Source of the DNA: Brachionus manjavacas
Taxonomy: Eukaryota > Rotifera > Eurotatoria > Ploima > Brachionidae
Length of the DNA stretch: 64,000 bases
Reading direction: 5' to 3'
NCBI GenBank assembly: GCA_019054805.1
Contig: JAHQIY010000046.1
Coordinates: forward strand, 62,001-126,000
Position numbers and translations under genes: made by a program. Under the pieces are notes generated by a model that ran no database searches, was not told where the DNA came from, and was given only the letters and a program-made list of their open reading frames with translations. Positions 57,486 to 64,000 of this stretch are shown here, in pieces (position 1 is the first letter of the stretch; each line of letters begins with the position of its first letter).

Positions 57486-57780
57486 TAGTGAAGTCGAATC
57501 GTTAAAATTTAATCATTATATGTCGATTAATGATTTGATTATTCTAAAAATAGATCTATCGACGTCTAAAAATCGAAATTTAGTAAATGATGATTTTGAT
57601 AACTCTTATAATTATCGAGGATCACCGATCGGTTTAGGTCATTCCATAAATTGGCTAAAGAACTCAATGGGAAATGGTTTGCTGGATAGGGGATAGACCC
57701 TCAGAAGAAAGACCCTTCTAGATGCTGATATATACATTTAAATAAAAGCTTACATCTTGTTTAATTCTTGACACGAACTC
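57486..57780 (+). pseudogene. Second copy of the envelope-like 3' block (unit 2)
   Basis: Copy of 48538-48834, with the same accgatcgg variant. Confidence 0.5.
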
Positions 57781-58377
57781 ACAAATAGAAACGAAAAATG
57801 TGATTATTTTTAAACAAAAGAATAAAGAATTTTTATCAATCAAACTTTATACATTTATACTAAAATAAATGTTTTAGATTATTTTAATCAATTTTTATAA
57901 AGACTGCTGACAGAAAGCAAAAAAAAGCAAAGGGAAAAACATTGTCAGCTTCGAATGTAAACACACCCTAATCATCTAAAAATTTTTGTTTTTCATTTTC
58001 TTAGTTTAATACTTTTTTCAAGATTGTATTAGGTAAAATTTTGTTGTTAATTTATATTTTGTTATTTTTATTATTAAGAAGACCAAGCATCGAAATCGAA
58101 ATAAAAATAAGAAAACTTTAATTTTTAAATTTCAAGTATCTTAATCTTTATTTATAACTCCAAAAATAATTTAAAAAAAAAATTAATTAAACAAATCAAT
58201 TTTTTATAAATAACTGCATCGAAAAATAAAATTGTTTTCTTATCTTTTTATCTATTTTAAAAATTTATTTTTCTGTCAAAAAAAAATTAAAAGAAAAACG
58301 TTAACAAATTAAACAGCTTTATTCAAAATCGGATTTAAATATTACATTTTTTAAAACAAAAATAATAACAAAAAATT
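57781..58377. other. Tc1/mariner flank (unit 2)
   Basis: Copy of 48835-49430. Differences include aaacaaaag for aaaaaaaag and gaccaag for gacaaag. No gene is seen. Confidence 0.4.
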
Positions 58378-59192
58378 TTAATAGCCAGTTATTTTACCAT
58401 CGTTTAAAATTACATGTGGAATGACTTTATTTACATGGCATAAATATCTAAGACACTTTTCTTGAGTTAATTCTTCTTTCCTAAATTTACCAATTAAACG
58501 AATGAAATCAGATTTACTCTTTGGTTTATTATGCCTAATAAGTGTTTTGAGTTCTTGCCATACAAGATCAATCGGATTCAAATCCTAATACAAAAAATTA
58601 AAAAATAAACAAAAAAACTTTTTTTTCAATTCAAATGGACTTTGTGCTGGCGTTGGCCAATGGTTTATTTTATTAGATTCGAGCCACATCTTAGTCTCAG
58701 TCTAAGAGGTATGTTTCTTGTCGTTGTCCATTATTAAACGGTGACCATCAGGGAAGGCCTTTCTATATTAAAGAAAAATAAATGGGCATTGTGAATATTA
58801 AAAAAAAAAAAACAAAATTTTGAATTTGAACAACTTTTTTGCTGTCGGTCCAAAACTTGATCCGATTTGGACCCACAGAAAAAAACCGAAATCTCTCTTT
58901 ATTTGAAATAGCATCTTCCAAAAAATCATATTTGGTTAAAAATAGTCGGTCTACCAGTCCTTTTTTTGTCAACAATTGAACCTGTTTCGTCATATTTTTC
59001 GCATATCTTTCTTACCGATTCATGACTAATAACCAAACCTTCATCATAAAGTTTTCGTGAAATTCCTCTGAAACTCAAACCGGTATTTCTTAAACTAACC
59101 ATCCTGTATCGAAATAAAATAGGAGCTCGCATGATGAATAAAGCAACTTTGATCCGAGACTCTTTGAGAAAAAAGGAGCGATGAATTAATTT
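58378..59192 (-). pseudogene. Tc1/mariner-type transposase, broken (unit 2)
   Basis: Same parts as the unit 1 copy. The C-terminus is open at 58581-58378. The N-terminal region is open from about 59132 to 58926, and a shortened T run lets that frame extend upstream to 59225. A missing T near 58900 shifts the central frame relative to unit 1, so it now reads through ERFRFFSVGPNRIKFW in a frame that unit 1 breaks. The DND, NPID and candidate-intron features are unchanged. Confidence 0.7.
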
Positions 59193-59595
59193 TTTATAGT
59201 ACAAAAAAAAGTTAATTGATTGCAAAGTTCAGTTTTTGTTCGATTTTAAAAATTAACATAATTAATTCAATTATATTTTTTGCTCATGCGCTTACTCTTG
59301 AACATTTTTTTTTGTTCTAGCGCAGCGCTTGAGCACTTGCTCAAGCGTAAATTTTTTTTTTAAATGAACATTGCTCAAAAAAATTATTTAGTAACCTTTT
59401 AAAAATTATTTTATCATTTTAACAAATGCTACAAATTATTTTAGTATCTAATAAAAATAAAAAAAAATATCTAATAAAATTTCATAGTATCTAATAAAAA
59501 AAAATTTATATCAAAAAAAAAATAAAATATCACACTCAAGAAAAAAAAAATAATTTAAAATGTGAGAGAAAAATAAAACTGCTCTATTAAAGAGC
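59193..59595. other. Tc1 upstream side, hairpin and MULE 3' flank (unit 2)
   Basis: Copy of 50187-50650, with the 22-bp hairpin at 59326-59347 and the minisatellite at about 59440-59510. Confidence 0.45.
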
Positions 59596-60430
59596 TTAAT
59601 TTATTTGTTTATTTATTTTTCGAAATTTTTCTTCGTTTGCTTGGATTCTTAACGGTTTGTTCATTAACTTCATTTCGATTTTTAGGTGGTCTTCCTCTTG
59701 TTTATTATTAGTATTCACATTTGACAATGGAATAATAACAATTCTAAAAGTGCCAAGAGGTTTGTTCGATTCTTCTTCATGGGAAGTAGAGACTTGGTCG
59801 GATTGATTGACCGTGGTATTTGAACTTAATGTATCGATGAGTTCGATTTTTTCTTGAGTAATCACTAATGGATTAATTGGCCCGGTCGAAACTCTTCGAA
59901 CTTGAGCGGCTGTAGCTTGTTTACGTCGTCCACGTTCTGCATTCGCATCGATATTTAGATTTAATCTAGGCAAAGTATTTAAATCGAGCATGTTTGCTAT
60001 ACCGACTGTATGCTTGCACACATAGTCTTTGTTCCAATAAAGACATGAACACACACTCAATTGCCAATTTGAATTGTTGATTGATACTGATCAAATCGAA
60101 TTAATAGACTTGACATAAAAAACGAATGAAGTCCATTGATTTTCTTCCGAAAACGAACTACATACATTTTTACTAGCTTGCTGTTCTACTTCGCTTGATA
60201 CATATTTATACAGTAATTGACCTATTGAATTGATTTTGACTATACGTTTGTCCAAATAAACCCTATTAAAAGCTAGAGTCCATTGATGTGAATAGATTGT
60301 CGGAATCTAAACATATTATTTCGTTGTTACAAAACTTGGATCACGATCTTTAGACCAGTTCGTGATGAAACTCTTCCACACATCTCAAAAATTCATAATT
60401 GGCAATAACTCACTGAACCTCGATTCATTT
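59596..60430 (-). pseudogene. MULE-type transposase C-terminal part with SWIM finger (unit 2)
   Basis: The 154-codon frame 60060-59596 is identical in translation to the unit 1 copy, including the CxC-x8-CxH finger and lysine-rich tail. Core end upstream as in unit 1, with the same breaks. Confidence 0.7.
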
Positions 60431-60557
60431 TTTATTATATTGTAACATAGTAAACATTCAATGTAAATTACAAAAATAAAATAATAAAAAAAATTTTTTT
60501 CTCAATCTATAGAAAAAAACGATTATAAAACTTGAAATTAATAAACTCATTTTTTGA

Positions 60558-61105
60558 AATGGCCATGTTGAGCGCTTTGACAAAGAAATAGTAAGTTGTT
60601 TAAGAAAACATTGTGAGCAAAATCCACATGCTTTGTCTAAATGGTTACCATTCGTTTTGCTAGCATATCGTACAAGAATGATCTCAGAAACAAAGTTCTT
60701 CCCATTTGAACTAATGTTAGGTAGAAAAATGAATGGTTTCAACGATTGAAGTTCCATCGATCCCGATTTCAAACACAATGAAGGAGAAGAACGTGTTAAG
60801 CAAATAGAGGATCTGATAGAGGATAAATATCCTACAGCACTCAAGAACATAACTAAAGCTAAATCCTCACAAATTAAGGCTCAAAATAATAATAGACCTT
60901 TAACTGAGAAAGTAATATCTACTGGCTCAGAGGTCTGTATCCGAGTTATGGAACTGAATGAAAAATTACAACCAAAATATCGGGGTCTGTTCACCGTTCT
61001 ATGTCAAACAAAAAATGGTTACTCCATTGTCGAAGATGTCTTCGATCAAAATCTGTATGACACAAAGTTAAACAAACCTTAAAAAGTTGGACGACCAAGA
61101 TAAAT
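60558..61105 (+). pseudogene. Ty3/gypsy-type integrase, C-terminal half (unit 2)
   Basis: Copy of 51612-52160 with the same TGA in the FND motif, the same open TGSEVCIRV stretch and the same deletion after YDT. Confidence 0.7.
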
Positions 61106-61133
61106 AAATGCCAATTATGTGAAATTTCCGAAT

Positions 61134-61618
61134 ATGTTGAATTTTTTAATTACAAATTTATTCTTTCTCATTAAACCTAAGTCAACAGTAAGAATTAACG
61201 GAAGGTTAGTTTGTGAAACACCGGACCAAACTAAAATTGAAGACACCCTAATTCTAAAAACCGTTAAGGACTGTTATGCAAGTCATGCCACTTAAAAGTG
61301 ACAAAAAATTTAGAAGGGTGGACTTCCTTTTGGAACAAATGCTGACCATAGATTGAAATTGATACTAATGTGGTAAACAGAAAATTACGATGGATGCATA
61401 CGTAAACCTTTTTGGTTAAAGAAGCTTATTTAAAATCATTCGTTAGGTGGAAATTGGTTAGAAAGAATGTGAAAATTTGGTAAGTTCAAGGACATGTGAA
61501 GAATCAAAAATGTCCTGTGAGAATGATGATTGTATATTTGATGGTACGCCTAAAGAAATATTCAAGTGGCGAAGACCTGTAATGATTTATGGATTTGTGT
61601 TTGCTGCTAAAAGAATCA
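61134..61618 (+). pseudogene. Envelope-like ORF, 5' part (unit 2)
   Basis: Copy of 52188-52675, with substitutions at about 61170 and 61235. The G run in the following insert is one base shorter (agcggggat), which lengthens the open frame (61477-61677) relative to unit 1. Confidence 0.5.
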
Positions 61619-61900
61619 AAAGAGCGGGGATATTTACTTCACTCTACGTATCACTTGATCATCAGCTTCTCAACTGATGCGCAATGATAAGAAAGAATTA
61701 ATACAATTGTCACTTATCTCAGAAGATAGACCCTTCTAGATGCTGATATAAACATTTATATAAAAGCTTACATTTTGTCTAAATTATAAGCCCGTATTCT
61801 TGACACGAACTCATGGGTATAAATAATGATTCCATTCTCAGTGATTGGAGAGATATTTTTAGTGATCACACTAACTAAATGAATTGTTAGAGCTCAACAT
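61619..61900. other. GC-richer insert and envelope anchor region (unit 2)
   Basis: Copy of 52676-52960. Unknown insert to about 61720, then the envelope 3' end with the anchor-like stretch near 61825-61880. Confidence 0.45.
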
Positions 61901-62674
61901 TTATTTAATAAGCTATTCAAAAGTATAATTGTTTTAACATTCATTTAGCCGCCTTTGTTTATCATTGTTTTATCATTCATCCATTTTATCCTTCATAGAC
62001 AAATATCCAGTTTTGACTTTTGAAATTTTAAAAAATGAATCAAAGAAGCTAAAAACAAACCAATTTAGGATTTGATTGAAATAAATTTGATTATTTTCTG
62101 AATAAATTTAATTCAAAAAATTTTTGAAATAATTTTTTCAATTTCAAGCTTTTTTGTTAAAAAAATATTGAAATGTTCATTTAAATTCAAAAAAAGATAT
62201 AAAATGAAATATTTTCGGTTGCGGATGATTTTCTGTAACAAATAAATAATAGAAAATAAAAGATATTGTTTCAATTATATATCCAGTTTTGACTTTTTAA
62301 ATAAATAAAAATGATTTAAAGACGTCATGAACAAACAAAATGAGGATTCGTGTGAAATTAATTTGAATAATGACAATTTTATTGAGTAAATTAAATCAAA
62401 AAATAAATGAAATTATTTCATTTAAAAATCAAGCATTTTTCTGTACAGGGAATTTGAAATGTTTATTAAAATTTAAAAAAGGTATAAAATAATAAAAACA
62501 AGATTGCTAATGATTTTTTCGAACAATTGAATTTATAAAATTAATGAAATTAATTCAGTTAAATATCCAGTTTTGACTTTTCAAATATTAAAAAATGAAT
62601 CAAAGACGCTAGAAAGAAACCAATTTAGGATTTGAATGAAATTAATTTGATTAAAGACAATTTTCTTTTTAAAA
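61901..62674. repeat. 275-bp tandem repeat, interrupted in unit 3 (unit 2)
   Basis: Copy of 52961-53725. Confidence 0.6.
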
Positions 62675-63102
62675 ATTAATTCTATTAAAACCAAAAAATT
62701 ACTTTTATATTAATATTTGCTTAAATTGAACTTTCTTCTCGGCTCAAAATTTCTAATTCTCGTAATCAATTAATTGAAATAAAAAATTCTGATATTTGAC
62801 ATCAATGTGTTTTAAGGGAATCTTTCTGCTTTAATATGTAAAACAGTGAAGTAAACTTTTTCTTTAGACTTTTTCTTTTTTTTTGTTTAATTTTTTTCTA
62901 CCTTTTTAATTTTTGATTGTTATATTTGCTGGAAATTGTTGTGTCCATTTTTGATATTAGAAAAATCGTTATCATCTTTTCCATAAAACTGTTTAAATTT
63001 CATCTAAAGATAGCTGTAATGATGAATTACAATTTGGCCTTCAATAAATAATTGCTTAAACTTTTTTCTATTATATTAAAAAAAATTGGTCTAAAAATAT
63101 CA
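62675..63102. other. ~430-bp insert of unknown origin (unit 2)
   Basis: Copy of 53726-54152, with few differences (e.g. cttttccat for ctttttcat near 62980). No gene is seen. Confidence 0.4.
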
Positions 63103-64000
63103 ATTGTTCCATTTATTTGATCTATTTAACTCTTTTATATATTTTTAATATAAACTAAACTAATTGCAAGAAAACTTGATTCTCTTTAAGTTATCGGAAT
63201 ATTTCAATCAGCGTATGTAATTATCTTCAAAATCATCAATTATTATCTTTAAAAAATTAGTTGAACAAATAAAGTTATTTTCTATTAATTTTCGAAAATG
63301 AATAATCTTTCAAACGAGAAAGTTGTAGCTTAATTTGAGAAATTGATTATAATCACAGTTTATAATGTTTTAAGTGTGTTTATATTTCCCAAGCTAAAAT
63401 CTGTAATTACGGTTTTCGGAAAATCATTAGGTTCTAATTTTTAAATGATGAAAAAATATTTTAAAGGTTTATTGATGTATTATTATGTAATTTTCAGAAA
63501 AAAAAAATTGCTTTTCAAATTAATGACAAATTTATAAATTAAATTGATGATAACTTGAAGAATTGAATATAATTGTCGCGACTCGGAAAATTACGAATTT
63601 TCTTGAATGATTTCTCAAGTTTTTTTCTAACAGGTCAAATTTTATATTTGCTGCATGTGTATCAAAACTCTTGTCTTTGAACTATTTAAATAATCTGTTT
63701 GTAGTCTCTTAATATTAAATAATCGTTCGCATGTATAATTTGAAATGATTTTAAGCCCTTTAGTTAATCTCCATTGATATTATTTTTATTACAGTAGTTG
63801 ATTTTAATTTGATTTCAACTATTTCGAAAATCCTAAATTAAAGTAGTTGTCACATGATTTACAGGATACAATACCTTAGCAAAGATATTCGATTGCTCAC
63901 TTGCTGTAGAGTCTGATATATTAAATGGATTGGTGATATTAATTCTATAAGAAAAAACCTTAATTGGTTATTTAAAATTTGTGGTTGAATTTACATTTTT
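63103..64000. repeat. Module N and start of the LTR-like extension (unit 2, cut by the window end)
   Basis: Copy of 54153-55055. No gene is seen. Confidence 0.5.

Larger units (their letters stand above)
56080..64000. repeat. Second unit of the ~8.95-kb tandem duplication (runs off the window)
   Basis: Collinear with 47135-55055 throughout, offset 8943-8947 depending on homopolymer lengths. About 1 kb of the unit lies beyond the window if it is complete. Confidence 0.9.

Noticed and set aside
1..64000. tRNA, rRNA or host protein-coding genes
   Set aside because: None recognised on reading both strands; short RNA genes cannot be excluded without a covariance-model search.

Overview
The window is a 64-kb, very AT-rich stretch of eukaryotic, most likely invertebrate animal, repetitive DNA. 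It is built almost entirely from decayed and re-amplified mobile elements. No host gene, rRNA or tRNA was recognised, and no reading frame looks like an intact functional gene. The animal assignment is an inference from the element families: Ty3/gypsy-type integrase, an envelope-like glycoprotein, a SWIM-finger MULE-type transposase and a Tc1/mariner transposase. The SWIM/MULE type would suit a rotifer, but this is weak.

The core is a composite repeat whose parts recur in a fixed order: (M) a minus-strand MULE-type transposase with a SWIM zinc finger and basic tail; (S) an AT-rich spacer with a short plus-strand stretch resembling a Ulp1-type protease C-terminus behind a candidate 45-bp intron; (I) the C-terminal half of a Ty3/gypsy-type integrase with a chromodomain-like and AT-hook tail; (E) a cysteine-rich, envelope-like ORF with a signal-peptide-like start and a membrane-anchor-like end; (T) degenerate tandem repeats of about 275 bp; (N) a conserved non-coding module of about 650 bp with a fuller LTR-like extension in some copies. 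No reverse transcriptase, gag or protease was seen. One GC-rich island encodes an RNase H-like fragment that appears to come from another element.

Layout. 1-10 kb: three copies of an internally deleted E subfamily, three integrase pieces, one M, and a small inverted T segment. 10-21 kb: two longer E copies (the one at 17.07-18.69 kb is the most complete), one M, and a local 1.16-kb tandem duplication of T. 21-38 kb: rearranged short units in which M is cut to its core and E is split, with a 26-bp minisatellite in E. 38-47 kb: two integrase copies and a 1.1-kb-arm inverted repeat of E. 46.9-47.3 kb: the GC-rich RNase H-like island. 47.1-64 kb: an almost perfect direct tandem duplication with a unit of about 8.95 kb (47135-56079 and 56080 to beyond the window). 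Each unit carries a broken Tc1/mariner element and the best-preserved M and I pieces.

There is no evidence that these genes work together today. The interest lies in the composite's architecture (integrase, membrane glycoprotein, possible protease and MULE amplified as one unit), its amplification after inactivation, the hairpin-capable inverted repeat and the recent large tandem duplication.
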